A stretch of DNA of 64,000 nucleotides from assembly GCA_041671045.1 (NCBI GenBank), contig JBAZCF010000001.1, positions 310,001 to 374,000 of the forward strand, in the 5' to 3' direction. This document shows, piece after piece, positions 42,949-51,689 of this stretch. The DNA comes from Parachlamydiales bacterium. Lineage in GTDB: Bacteria > Chlamydiota > Chlamydiia > Chlamydiales > JABDDJ01. The position numbers were made by a program, and so were the translations under genes. A model generated the notes under the pieces. That model was not told the origin of the DNA. It did not search any database and was given only the letters and a program-made list of their open reading frames with translations. Positions within the stretch are counted from its first letter, which is position 1; each line of letters opens with the position of its first letter.

Positions 42949-43478
42949 AGCATGAAAATTTCCATAGGTAACTCCAGGTTGAACTTTTTCGACTTAATTG
43001 CTTTTGGATATCCAAGAAGCTAGAGAGATCTAGGACTTGTCTTTTTTTATACCATCTATTTCTCTCTTCAAACTATGTTTTTAGAAGCTTTTAAATTTTT
43101 TTTGATTACTCATAAGCCAAGGATAACCTCGTCAATTTGCGTGTTTGGCTTTTGTTCATTGTATTTAAAAATTATGTGGTCTACTGGGGATCCAGTAGAT
43201 GCCAGCCCTCGTCATCACGAAGGAAATAGCCGTTTCGTGGTAAAAAAACAGGGTTGCTTCTGCTGTACCTGTAGATGGTCCAATCCTTTTCAACTATAAC
43301 AAAGCAAAAACTGCAGACTAGTAGGTCTGCGATATAGATAAAGCAGGTGGGAGTCTCTTTCTCATATGTTATAGGGTTTTGACAAAGAGAATAGGCAAGT
43401 TCATATACAGTTTAGGGGCTGTCTTGCAAATGCAACTCACATTGTGTAATCTAATGTTTTATTTCACTTAGGTGAGCT
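42949..43478. other. Intergenic after the TOMM remnant
   Basis: No gene is supported; an open frame at 43075-43299 has no recognisable features. A GCAGAC-TAGTAG-GTCTGC hairpin lies near 43311-43328. It probably holds eroded parts of the lost TOMM locus. Confidence 0.35.
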
Positions 43479-43703
43479 ATGAGTTTGTCAGAAAAAGCTA
43501 TACAATTTCAGGAGGAGCACATTCCTGAGCTTGCGCAAGCTGCTATTGTTAAAGCTTATTGGGAAGCTCTTGCAGTCGGCAGCAGTGTCATTGAATGTCG
43601 TGATGGTGTTCTCATTGAAATTTTCCCAGATGGTTCCCATAGAGTCATCCGCAAATTAACCCCTTCGTTTAAAATTTCCATCGGTCAGCGTATAGAAAGA
43701 TGA
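43479..43703 (+). CDS. Small protein preceding zeta-toxin-like kinase, probable antitoxin
   Basis: A 74-residue protein: an N-terminal helix region SLSEKAIQFQEEHIPELAQA then ECRDGVLIEIFPDGSHRVIR, a short beta hairpin. Its stop overlaps the start of the kinase gene (ATGA at 43700). Proteins of this type commonly precede zeta-toxin-domain ATPases. An antitoxin role is inferred from this arrangement. A ribosome site (AGGTGA) precedes the start. Confidence 0.6.
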   Translation: MSLSEKAIQFQEEHIPELAQAAIVKAYWEALAVGSSVIECRDGVLIEIFPDGSHRVIRKLTPSFKISIGQRIER

Positions 43704-44446
43704 ACTCTGCTTTAAGTCCACGCCTAAGGATGTTTGCTGGCCCAAATGGTTCCGGTAAAAGCACGATAAAATCTGTAGTAGGCACTCAGCTTTTAGGTTT
43801 TTATATTAATCCTGATGAGATGGAGGCAGAAATCCGCCGTCAAGGATTTTTAGATTTTCATCCTTTTTCCATCCAAACAACACACAAAGAAGTATTAGCT
43901 TTTTTTTCTAATTCTACTCTTTTAAAAAAAGCTAGTCTTTCTGATAAAGTTTCCTCTCTTGAATTTGAGGGGAGTTGTTTGCATTTCAAAAATATTGAAA
44001 TAAATGCCTATTTTGCCTCTGTTGCAGCGGATTTTATTCGTCAAAAACTCATAGAAAATAATAGTCCATTCACTTTTGAAACGGTGATGTCTTCAGAAGA
44101 TAAAATTGAGCTCTTGCAATACGCAAAGTTAAAAGGATACAGAACTTACCTTTATTATGTAGCTACAGAAGATCCAGAAATCAATATCTCCCGTGTAAAA
44201 CATCGTGTAAAGATGGGTGGTCATCCTGTTCCTGAAGATAAGATAATTAGCCGTTATGGCAGATCACTTGAGTTATTAATAGAGGCAGTGAAGTTGTCTG
44301 ATCGCGCTTATATTTTTGATAATTCAGGACATGAGCACGTATGGCTTGCTGAGGTTACAGAAGGCAAAATCCTGGAAATGAAAGTTGATTCGATGCCTAT
44401 GTGGTTTAAAAACTCTCTATGGGACAAATTTCTAAAAAAACCATAA
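43700..44446 (+). CDS. Zeta-toxin-domain P-loop kinase
   Basis: A 248-residue protein with a Walker A motif AGPNGSGKSTIKSV near residues 13-22, YINPDEMEAEIRRQGF, the helical insertion FTFETVMSSEDKIELLQYAK and the lid segment SRVKHRVKMGGHPVPEDKII with two arginines. This is the zeta toxin/PezT-like fold; classical members phosphorylate UDP-N-acetylglucosamine, while this shorter branch is less studied. Intact, and coupled to the upstream small gene. Confidence 0.82.
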   Translation: MNSALSPRLRMFAGPNGSGKSTIKSVVGTQLLGFYINPDEMEAEIRRQGFLDFHPFSIQTTHKEVLAFFSNSTLLKKASLSDKVSSLEFEGSCLHFKNIEINAYFASVAADFIRQKLIENNSPFTFETVMSSEDKIELLQYAKLKGYRTYLYYVATEDPEINISRVKHRVKMGGHPVPEDKIISRYGRSLELLIEAVKLSDRAYIFDNSGHEHVWLAEVTEGKILEMKVDSMPMWFKNSLWDKFLKKP

Positions 44447-44528
44447 CTATTAGCTAGAAAGTGTTAAGGATCTTATAGGACTGATTTCTTGTATTTCAGA
44501 CCTGACATAGCCTAAAGATTCCCAATTC

Positions 44529-46133
44529 TTATTGTATCGGTTGAAATCCTACCTTCTGTAATAATTCACCCAGCAAACTTGGATTCACTTCGCCCATAAA
44601 CAGACCAATATATTGGTCGGGGCGGATTAAGCACATACTTGGTTTGCTGACTGCGTAGCGTGTGTGAAGGGCTAAATCATTATCTTGGATTAGATTGGGT
44701 ACGTTTATTTTCTTATCAGAGACGATGTAGGGTTTTATCAAACTACCCAATTGATCGGATATTTTATGATATGCATCTTGGATGGATTCAATCGATTCTG
44801 TGGTAGGTGCAGGCCCTGTGAAGAGCAATAAATTGTGCTGGTTATTGCGTAAATAGTCATAAAGCCTTCTGTTTTCCGATAATACTAGATCGGGTGCACG
44901 TTCCCCGGGCTGTGGACCGGAAGAATGTCCATTAGATTGCTTAATGATGATATGACTATTTTTATATTTCAATGCGGTTTGTGTAATAAGACCGACCATT
45001 TTACGTTGGATAAACCTGACCTTATCCGTGACATTTCTAAAAATGAAATTTCTAATGCCTTGCAAAAATGAATTATTAGTGAGTCCAAGAAACGCTAATG
45101 CTTCAGTGAATTTGATGACGTTTTTAATGATGGGGTAGCGTTCTTCCTGGTAGCTATCTAGAATTGTCGGTTGGGCTTTATTGTTGATAACCAATGCTAG
45201 TTTCCAGCTAAGATTAAAGGCATCTTGCAGGCCTGTATTCATTCCCTGAGCTCCTGCCGGAGAATGTACATGAGCAGCATCTCCTGCAATGAATACGGAT
45301 TGATTGCGTAACTTGGATGCAACTTTGCTATGGATCCAAAAAGGTGATGACCAGATCACTTCGATAACTTCACATTCTCCTTCTGTATAGCCCTCCACAA
45401 TTTGTTTTATCTCATTTTCTGTAAACTTATCCTTGTTTTGATCCTTTCCTACGTTGCCTACAATACGAAACTTATCATTTTGATCATTGGGAAGAGAAAA
45501 TATACCTATAAGGGTTCCTTTATTGATGATCATATTTACTGAGGAACGATCAAATTTCGATTTAAGGCGTACATCTGCGACAAAAAACTCTTGATCGAAG
45601 TCTTTTCCTACCATTTTGATATTAGCATGGTTACGCACCGCACTATTATAGCCGTCGCAACCTACTAGCCAATCGCTTTCAACTATTTCCGTCTTTCCAT
45701 CTAAATATTTTAGCGAGGAAATAACCTTATTGTTCTCTTGTCTTAACTCGATAAATTCAACATTTCTTTCGACTCGCACATTCAATTTTTCTAATTCATG
45801 ATTTAATATGTGTTCTGTATCTGACTGGGGCAGCATGAGTATGAATTTATGAAAAGAGTCCACAACATCTAGGGGAACTTTGGCGAGTCTTCTTTTCTGA
45901 CTATGAATTTCAAGTGATTTGGTGACTACACCTCTATCTAAGAATTCTTTGACAATACCTATATGCTCTAGTATTTCAATGGTTCTAGTTTGAATTCCTG
46001 CTGCATTGGTGGTTAAAGTCTGGGTAGCTTTGCGATCGATAATTCGAACAGGTATACCAAATCGGGTTAATTCCAAAGCTACTGCTAATCCGGAAGGACC
46101 GGCACCTACAATTAATACGGGGATATGTTGCAC
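44529..46133 (-). CDS. FAD-dependent aromatic-ring monooxygenase (PheA/TfdB family)
   Basis: A 534-residue flavoprotein. The N-terminal dinucleotide fold IPVLIVGAGPSGLAVALEL (G-x-G-x-x-G), the DG-type motif WLVGCDGYNSAVR and the FAD ribityl-binding GDAAHVHSPAGAQGMNTGLQ are all present. The C-terminal thioredoxin-like domain of the phenol-hydroxylase subgroup closes it. Such enzymes hydroxylate phenolic substrates with NADPH and oxygen, or act in polyketide tailoring; the substrate is unknown. Nothing is missing. It is flanked by an effector-like gene and a toxin pair, so it belongs to accessory DNA. Confidence 0.88.
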   Translation of the reverse strand: MQHIPVLIVGAGPSGLAVALELTRFGIPVRIIDRKATQTLTTNAAGIQTRTIEILEHIGIVKEFLDRGVVTKSLEIHSQKRRLAKVPLDVVDSFHKFILMLPQSDTEHILNHELEKLNVRVERNVEFIELRQENNKVISSLKYLDGKTEIVESDWLVGCDGYNSAVRNHANIKMVGKDFDQEFFVADVRLKSKFDRSSVNMIINKGTLIGIFSLPNDQNDKFRIVGNVGKDQNKDKFTENEIKQIVEGYTEGECEVIEVIWSSPFWIHSKVASKLRNQSVFIAGDAAHVHSPAGAQGMNTGLQDAFNLSWKLALVINNKAQPTILDSYQEERYPIIKNVIKFTEALAFLGLTNNSFLQGIRNFIFRNVTDKVRFIQRKMVGLITQTALKYKNSHIIIKQSNGHSSGPQPGERAPDLVLSENRRLYDYLRNNQHNLLLFTGPAPTTESIESIQDAYHKISDQLGSLIKPYIVSDKKINVPNLIQDNDLALHTRYAVSKPSMCLIRPDQYIGLFMGEVNPSLLGELLQKVGFQPIQ

Positions 46134-46253
46134 TAGATGCCTTTTTAGCTTTCATCCATAGTGTATGTAAAGATTTCTTTTCAAGAGTACTTGGCTGAGA
46201 ATGGTGAACTTTCGGCTGATTTTATCAAAATGTATATTATCTTAATTGTATGT

Positions 46254-46265
46254 GTATTACTGTTA
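46254..46265 (+). promoter_or_regulatory. GTATTACTGTTA motif upstream of phosphatase gene
   Basis: Exact copy of the 12-mer at 38270-38281, here about 117 bases before the ATG at 46382. Shared presence before both paralogues suggests a common promoter element or a shared ancestor segment. Confidence 0.4.
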
Positions 46266-46381
46266 GTGTCTATTTAATAAAATTGTGTTTAAAATATATT
46301 ATTGATTGTTATTTAAAATGGATAATATTTTATAATAATATTAATATCTGAGAGATGATTCTGTACAATAGAGGTTTTTCT

Positions 46382-48079
46382 ATGGGATTAGAGAATAATC
46401 TAAGAACGTCGTTAAGCTCGATGACTGAAACAAGTCAGTTTAAATCTATAGTTGAAAAAGCCTCAGTTAATCAATTAGCCAGTGTTTTCAATAAAGCTTT
46501 AACTAGCGCTCCCCCTGAAAAGAAAACTGTTATTATAAAAAATATGCAGAATGCTCTTAATATAAAGAGCCAGCAAAAACTTCCTAGTAGTATATTTAAT
46601 AAATTATTTGGCAGGCCTTCAGAAAAACAAAAACTGCAAAGAGAAATGAATAATTTCCAGCTGACTCATGGAAATCCTTTGCAGCAAAAACGTGAGGCTA
46701 GTCTAGCAAAAGTGACATCCTTAAATCAGGAAATGAAGAATAGTCCTGAGATACACAACTCTTTGAAATTTTATTTTCCTAGGGATTCGGATCTGCATGA
46801 AATGCTTAATATCATGGCAGATAACAATGTTACTTTCGCTGATGTTAAAGATGACTTAAGTAAATTTATCACAGACAATCAATTCCAAAAAATATCTACA
46901 GTAAGAACAGGCATAGAAAATTTATTAAGAAATAGTAGGCCAAAACCTAAAATGACACAGCAAAGTGCTGCTAAAAGCGCTTCTGATTTTAGTATGCCCT
47001 TATCAAATTCCTTAAGGCAGCTGCGATTAAACCCCAGTTCTCAAAACAGTAGTTTGATATTAAATAATTTAAATTCAGGGGCTATAACTATTCAAAAGTT
47101 CGAAAGCAATATTTCAAAATTGATGAGTGAATTTAACAAACATCCAGATGTAATGAATCACTTTACAGGATTGTCGCAAATGGAGAGCGACAACATTATT
47201 TGTGATTTGGCTGCAAATAACAAAACCTGGGGCGATTTTAGTTCATCCATTGCCCCAAAAGTTTCTTCAAGTGAAATGTGGAGTAAACTTCAAAGTTTCA
47301 ATGGAAATCTTAAAGGTCCATATGTCCCTTCCGGTATGTTAAGGCCTTCCTTTACCGATGTTAAGTTACCGGCCAACAGTGCTGTCAAATTCTCCATCGG
47401 AAATCAGCAGCCGGCCCTTTGGGTACATGCTAGCCATGTCAAAATGCAGGATAACTCTCAATATATTTTATCACAGCATCCTGGCTTTCCGGATGAAGCG
47501 GGTGGAAATAATGCAGCATATTTTTGGAAGATGGCGGGTCAAGAGAATGTGACAATGGTTATAGACCTTTCACAACCGGGCGACTCTCATACTTCTGCTT
47601 ATCATCCACAAACTCCCGGGAAAATGACCTTTCAGGACCATACTGGAGGAAAGACTACAGTAGAACTTAGAGAAAAACCTATTGAAAAAGACGGAGTGAT
47701 TACCTACAAGCTTTTCATTGATAACCACGATGGCAAAGAACCAAAGGAAATTACCCGCATGCATTATACAGGGTGGAAAGATTTTGGGGGAGCTGAGGGG
47801 AATAAAGTCCTCGATTTGATTAATACTGTAGATAATGCAAATTCAGATAAAATGTGCGTACATTGCCGAGCCGGAGTAGGACGTTCCGGGACTTTTACCG
47901 TATTGAGAACTGTAAAGCACTTGGTCGATAGCGGGGTGATTACTAAAGATAATTATGGTGACAAACTTTTGGAAATCATCAAAGACGTTCGCACCCAACG
48001 GGGATCAATGACAGTGCAAACTGAAGATCAGGTAAAAATGCTTTTAGACTCTACTAAGACTCTCTTGGGATTGCAGTAG
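46382..48079 (+). CDS. Tyrosine/dual-specificity phosphatase effector candidate
   Basis: Start set at ATG 46382 (MGLENNLRTSLSSMTETSQF); the frame extends nine codons upstream. About 320 N-terminal residues are helical and polar (IFNKLFGRPSEKQKLQREMN resembles the 38376 paralogue). The C-terminal domain is a protein tyrosine phosphatase: WKDFGGAEG at the WPD loop with the aspartate kept, the P-loop MCVHCRAGVGRSGTFTVLR with nucleophile Cys495 and Arg501, and a Q-loop-like TVQTEDQVKML. All catalytic residues are present. Such proteins in amoeba symbionts are typically injected to dephosphorylate host proteins; secretion is inferred. Confidence 0.82.
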   Translation: MGLENNLRTSLSSMTETSQFKSIVEKASVNQLASVFNKALTSAPPEKKTVIIKNMQNALNIKSQQKLPSSIFNKLFGRPSEKQKLQREMNNFQLTHGNPLQQKREASLAKVTSLNQEMKNSPEIHNSLKFYFPRDSDLHEMLNIMADNNVTFADVKDDLSKFITDNQFQKISTVRTGIENLLRNSRPKPKMTQQSAAKSASDFSMPLSNSLRQLRLNPSSQNSSLILNNLNSGAITIQKFESNISKLMSEFNKHPDVMNHFTGLSQMESDNIICDLAANNKTWGDFSSSIAPKVSSSEMWSKLQSFNGNLKGPYVPSGMLRPSFTDVKLPANSAVKFSIGNQQPALWVHASHVKMQDNSQYILSQHPGFPDEAGGNNAAYFWKMAGQENVTMVIDLSQPGDSHTSAYHPQTPGKMTFQDHTGGKTTVELREKPIEKDGVITYKLFIDNHDGKEPKEITRMHYTGWKDFGGAEGNKVLDLINTVDNANSDKMCVHCRAGVGRSGTFTVLRTVKHLVDSGVITKDNYGDKLLEIIKDVRTQRGSMTVQTEDQVKMLLDSTKTLLGLQ

Positions 48080-48161
48080 TCTCATAAACCAATAATGTGC
48101 CGCTCCGGAAGATAAGATTTATCTAAACTTTTATTAGTCTTCCTGCTATTATTATTTTGCC

Positions 48162-48245
48162 AAACCGTCAAGAGGTGAGTCTTGCAAAAGACTTAGTTAC
48201 CTCTTTCTTAAAGGGGCTTAAGTCAGCAATGATTTAAGCCCCTTT
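48162..48245 (+). terminator. Two-hairpin element E2 after the phosphatase gene
   Basis: It is preceded by GCCAAACCG as in E1. Helix 1 is AAGAGGT/ACCTCTT (48170-48176/48199-48205) with an inner GTCTT/AAGAC stem. Helix 2 is AAAGGGGCTTAA/TTAAGCCCCTTT (48210-48221/48234-48245). Compared with E1 the helix 2 bases change in pairs (A-T to G-C twice), so pairing is conserved. Confidence 0.75.
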
Positions 48246-48355
48246 ATTATTTCTTTTTCTAAGATTTCTGATCATCATTTTCTAAATAAAAATGTGGAGC
48301 TAAACCAAAATAGCGGGCATTATAGATATTTCTAAAACTTAAAAGTGTTTTAAAT

Positions 48356-49672
48356 ATGCCTTTTGACCATACCATCGCAGGGATTCAAGCTATCGTTTTT
48401 GCACGCGAAGATACCATCCAATCTCCCATAGAAATGAGTACGGTTGAGCGTCTTGCCTTTCTTTCCCTAGGTTTAAGTGCGGTACTGGTAGGTGCACAAG
48501 TAATAGAGAGAGTAGATCTAAGACGACACTTGGCGCCTGTGCGAGAATACTCTTTGGCGTTTATTGAACATATTTTAAGTAAAATAGGTGAGAAAAGGCG
48601 GCGGTCATTTGTCGAAAGGCATGTTGCTAACTGGGCAAGTGATTTAGAGAAGTATGTTCAGATTCAGGCGGGATTGCCAAAAAGCTCACAAGATTGTTCT
48701 CTGATGTCAGCTAGTTTCATGGGGATGAGGGTGAAAATGAAAATGATTAAACCTGCCGTTACAGCCAATCTGAAAGTTATTTTTGATGAATACATGCAAG
48801 AAGGCCCTATCCTTGAACTCGGAGCAGGGATTCAGCAGTCCGGTTCCATTAGTTATCTAGCTAAAACGGGACCTAAAAATTATAGGTCGCGCTTTATTTA
48901 TTCTGACTTAGTGGTCCCAGCAAAGGAAGGTAAAGGTAAGCAGAGCTTACCTTACATACAAGTCGATGCAACACAATTAGCCAAAAGTGTTGGAAAAGAT
49001 AGCCAATATAACATTGTTGCATTATGTGTCGTGGACGCCATCTCAAGAAGAGATTTACCTAAGTTCGTAGAAGGGCTAAACCATTCGCTAAGGGTAAGAG
49101 GAAGGGTAGTGATCATATCTGATATTCTTTTTGATGAAGGGCCGCTGCTTGAAAAACACTCTGAGGGAGGCAAGTTAGCGTTTCCATATCAAGAAGGGGA
49201 TGAGCTAGGAATTAAAACACTTCCTTTCAATTTACTAAAAGAAAGGGCACACAGTCTATCAGCAGCATTTTTTCAATTCATAGTATCTTTAGAAGCACTT
49301 TCTCCGAAAGACAGGTTTAAGTATTTGATCGGCTCTTCCGTAGAAAATCAGGACCTTTTCTCGATTCTAAATACTATCTGCCCTCTGGAAAGTTATGAGA
49401 AGATTCAGCACAGAACTTCATTTATGATAGATCTGTGGGACGCTTTCAAAACACATAAAGAATTTAAGGTACTTAGCAACGGCTACTATGAAAAATCGGT
49501 TGTCGATTGGGGGATCATTGCCAGCAAGGTTGGAACGAAATCTGTAAATTTTGCATCTGCTGATCTGAGAACGGCCGACTTATTTCAATATAAAGTGGTT
49601 CCGGAGATAGGTAGAGGTAAATTTGCATTGAAATCTGTTATGTATGTATTTGCCGCTGAGAAAATAATGTAG
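48356..49672 (+). CDS. SAM-dependent methyltransferase-fold protein
   Basis: A 438-residue protein. A hydrophobic segment (RLAFLSLGLSAVLVGAQVI) near residues 30-48 may be a membrane anchor. The central part has Rossmann-type SAM motifs: GPILELGAGIQQSG (motif I), FIYSDLVVP (acidic end of strand 2), YIQVDATQLAK (motif II region) and YNIVALCVVDAISRRDLPKF (motif III/IV). The C-terminal 200 residues are not recognised. The substrate is unknown. Shortly after the phosphatase gene and in the same direction, it may also act on the host. Confidence 0.6.
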   Translation: MPFDHTIAGIQAIVFAREDTIQSPIEMSTVERLAFLSLGLSAVLVGAQVIERVDLRRHLAPVREYSLAFIEHILSKIGEKRRRSFVERHVANWASDLEKYVQIQAGLPKSSQDCSLMSASFMGMRVKMKMIKPAVTANLKVIFDEYMQEGPILELGAGIQQSGSISYLAKTGPKNYRSRFIYSDLVVPAKEGKGKQSLPYIQVDATQLAKSVGKDSQYNIVALCVVDAISRRDLPKFVEGLNHSLRVRGRVVIISDILFDEGPLLEKHSEGGKLAFPYQEGDELGIKTLPFNLLKERAHSLSAAFFQFIVSLEALSPKDRFKYLIGSSVENQDLFSILNTICPLESYEKIQHRTSFMIDLWDAFKTHKEFKVLSNGYYEKSVVDWGIIASKVGTKSVNFASADLRTADLFQYKVVPEIGRGKFALKSVMYVFAAEKIM

Positions 49673-49683
49673 GCCTTATAGGG

Positions 49684-50631
49684 TTAAATCCCTAAACGCT
49701 TTTGGATTTTGATTTTTTCTTCTTCGATATCATTAATGCCCATGAGATGTACATGCGCCTTCTTCTGTATATATCCGACTCTATCCTTACCAGTATTTCC
49801 AATGAAAGAGGCTCTACGCATGCTTTCAAAGTCTGCATCATTACTAAAAAAGTTTTTGAAGAGTTTTCTAGGGACTTTTCTTGCGGAAATGATCTTATTC
49901 TCTTGCCTCTCTATGAGATATAATTCTTTTTTATTTTTTGGGTCGCTTAACAAACGGGATTTTATGTGCTCAACTTCGTTTTTATACTGCTCAATACGTT
50001 GGGCTGCACATTTTTTGAACGATTTATAATCTTCAGTAGAGGCGTCACGAGTAGGACAGCAAAGTTTTACGTATTTTGCTGTCTTGAGTGCAAATTCAAA
50101 ATATTTGTTTAGTATTAGTGGAAGACAGACAGAGTTCATTTTTTCATTATACTGTCGATAGACTTCTAATTTAATGTTGTCTGCAAGTTTTCTATCAAAA
50201 TCAGAATAAGAAGAAAATAAAGGCTCTGGTATGGTCGTTTCTAGAAAAACACATACCTTAAGTTTTTGAGCATTTTTGGAATCAACTCTGATAAGGATTC
50301 TGGATTGTAATCCCAAGGTAAGTTCGAAGAATTTTGATAAGGATACTTCTTGAATACACCATTTAATTTGTCTATTTCCATAAGCTAAGACTAATTTTTT
50401 TTCCTTTTTATTATAGAATACAGCTTTCATTTTAACTTTAGAGCTACTTTGAGAGTACTGTGATGGGGGTTTTATTTTTGCAAATGTCAATTTGACAATG
50501 TTATTTTCTTCGGGTGGACCCCAACATGTTATGATTTGAAATTTCCGAGAGATTACTTTATGTGTGTGGATAATACTAGTGGGAACTGAAACAGAAGTCG
50601 TACGTGGTTGCTGTTCAGTGCATATGCTCAT
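49684..50631 (-). CDS. Hypothetical protein
   Basis: Preferred start MSICTEQQPRTTS (50631), ten codons into the longest frame. The 315 residues include a beta-rich N-terminal half (FQIITCWGPPEENNIVKLTF, KKLVLAYGNRQIKWCIQEVS) and a helical, lysine-rich C-terminal half (RLLSDPKNKKELYLIERQEN). No signal peptide or known motif. It converges with the methyltransferase gene and diverges from the 50733 gene. Family unknown, possibly lineage-specific. Confidence 0.5.
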   Translation of the reverse strand: MSICTEQQPRTTSVSVPTSIIHTHKVISRKFQIITCWGPPEENNIVKLTFAKIKPPSQYSQSSSKVKMKAVFYNKKEKKLVLAYGNRQIKWCIQEVSLSKFFELTLGLQSRILIRVDSKNAQKLKVCVFLETTIPEPLFSSYSDFDRKLADNIKLEVYRQYNEKMNSVCLPLILNKYFEFALKTAKYVKLCCPTRDASTEDYKSFKKCAAQRIEQYKNEVEHIKSRLLSDPKNKKELYLIERQENKIISARKVPRKLFKNFFSNDADFESMRRASFIGNTGKDRVGYIQKKAHVHLMGINDIEEEKIKIQKRLGI

Positions 50632-50732
50632 AAACTTACCCCCTAATGCTGCTTTTAACAAAGTGAATAATAGTGGGCAAGGAATAGTGGTACTTGATAA
50701 ATATATCGAGAAGGAAAGATGGAAAAGCTCTT

Positions 50733-51209
50733 ATGACTGAGATCAATACGAATACAACACTATTGCCATTAGAAATGTTTGGTGCTGCAAGTTGTCAAAT
50801 ACGTGAATCAATTATGCAGGTCAGAAAACAATCATCTTCATTTAACGTAGATACTAATTTTATGGAGCTTATTTCGGTAGGGGTCGCCCTCGAGTTAGTA
50901 ACCAAAATACGAGTTGTAGGATTATTTAAGACGTATAATAATAAGAAGATTGAAAATTTCAGTGGAACGGATATTTGTATAAATTATCTCAGTGATTTCC
51001 TAATAAATCATTTAAATTACAATTTGCATTCTTACAAATCTGATATAACTAAGGGTAAAGTTTGCCTGAAACTTGGAGATGTCGGAAAATACAAAAAAAT
51101 AATATTTAATCTAAATTTGGATGCTCTAAGACAGAAATATTCAATTCAAAATATAAGAATAAAACAGAGTATTGAAGTCGTAACACACGATCTATTTACC
51201 CGCGGATAG
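50733..51209 (+). CDS. Hypothetical protein
   Basis: A 158-residue protein from MTEINTNTTLLPLEMFGAAS; an ATG-less upstream part of the frame to 50694 is unlikely to be used. Mixed alpha/beta with no recognisable domain. It diverges from the 49684 gene, sharing about 100 bases of AT-rich upstream DNA, so they may be co-regulated. Confidence 0.45.
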   Translation: MTEINTNTTLLPLEMFGAASCQIRESIMQVRKQSSSFNVDTNFMELISVGVALELVTKIRVVGLFKTYNNKKIENFSGTDICINYLSDFLINHLNYNLHSYKSDITKGKVCLKLGDVGKYKKIIFNLNLDALRQKYSIQNIRIKQSIEVVTHDLFTRG

Positions 51210-51290
51210 TTTTTTGAAAGTTATTTAGGGGGTGCGTCGTTTTCATTTTATAAAAATAAGTTGTCATTAACTGTCCGCAAGGTTTGTGAC

Positions 51291-51689
51291 CTATGAGGCG
51301 GTGGACTGACTGTCATTGCCGACAGGTGAAGGCTTCAAGTAAAAAATCTTATTGATGGCTGCAAGAAGTCCTTGGCATTGATGAGTAGATGACATTGTAA
51401 TAGTGTATTTTCTTAACCATACCTCAGGTACATATTTATACGAGACAGTTCTGTAGCCGGCGCGGAGGAGTTTCCACGTTCCTTCAGTATTATCTTCTTG
51501 TGTTACAACAAGGTCGAATTGTTCAAAAATTTTTTGTAGGCGTATGTGTGCGGCGCTATTAGTTACTTCGGAGGAATGCTTTACTTCAATTCGGCAAATG
51601 TATCCTTCAGATTGAGCTTGTGGAGGGGTAATGTAGCGTATTGATCCGGTGAACATATCTGTTTTGAATTGAGTTGTGTTAAGGGACAT
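51291..51689 (-). CDS. Hypothetical protein coupled to ankyrin gene
   Basis: A 132-residue protein opening MSLNTTQFKTDMFTGSIRYI, with GYICRIEVKHSSEVTNSAAH and KYTITMSSTHQCQGLLAAIN. Its start lies within the last codons of the ankyrin gene (11-base overlap), so the two are translated together. No known domain; a strand-rich core is suggested by the alternating hydrophobic pattern. It could be a partner or chaperone of the ankyrin protein. Confidence 0.5.
   Translation of the reverse strand: MSLNTTQFKTDMFTGSIRYITPPQAQSEGYICRIEVKHSSEVTNSAAHIRLQKIFEQFDLVVTQEDNTEGTWKLLRAGYRTVSYKYVPEVWLRKYTITMSSTHQCQGLLAAINKIFYLKPSPVGNDSQSTAS

Noticed and set aside
43075..43299. 74-residue frame after the TOMM remnant
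   Set aside because: No ribosome site, no domain, and composition unlike neighbouring genes; probably chance in eroded DNA.
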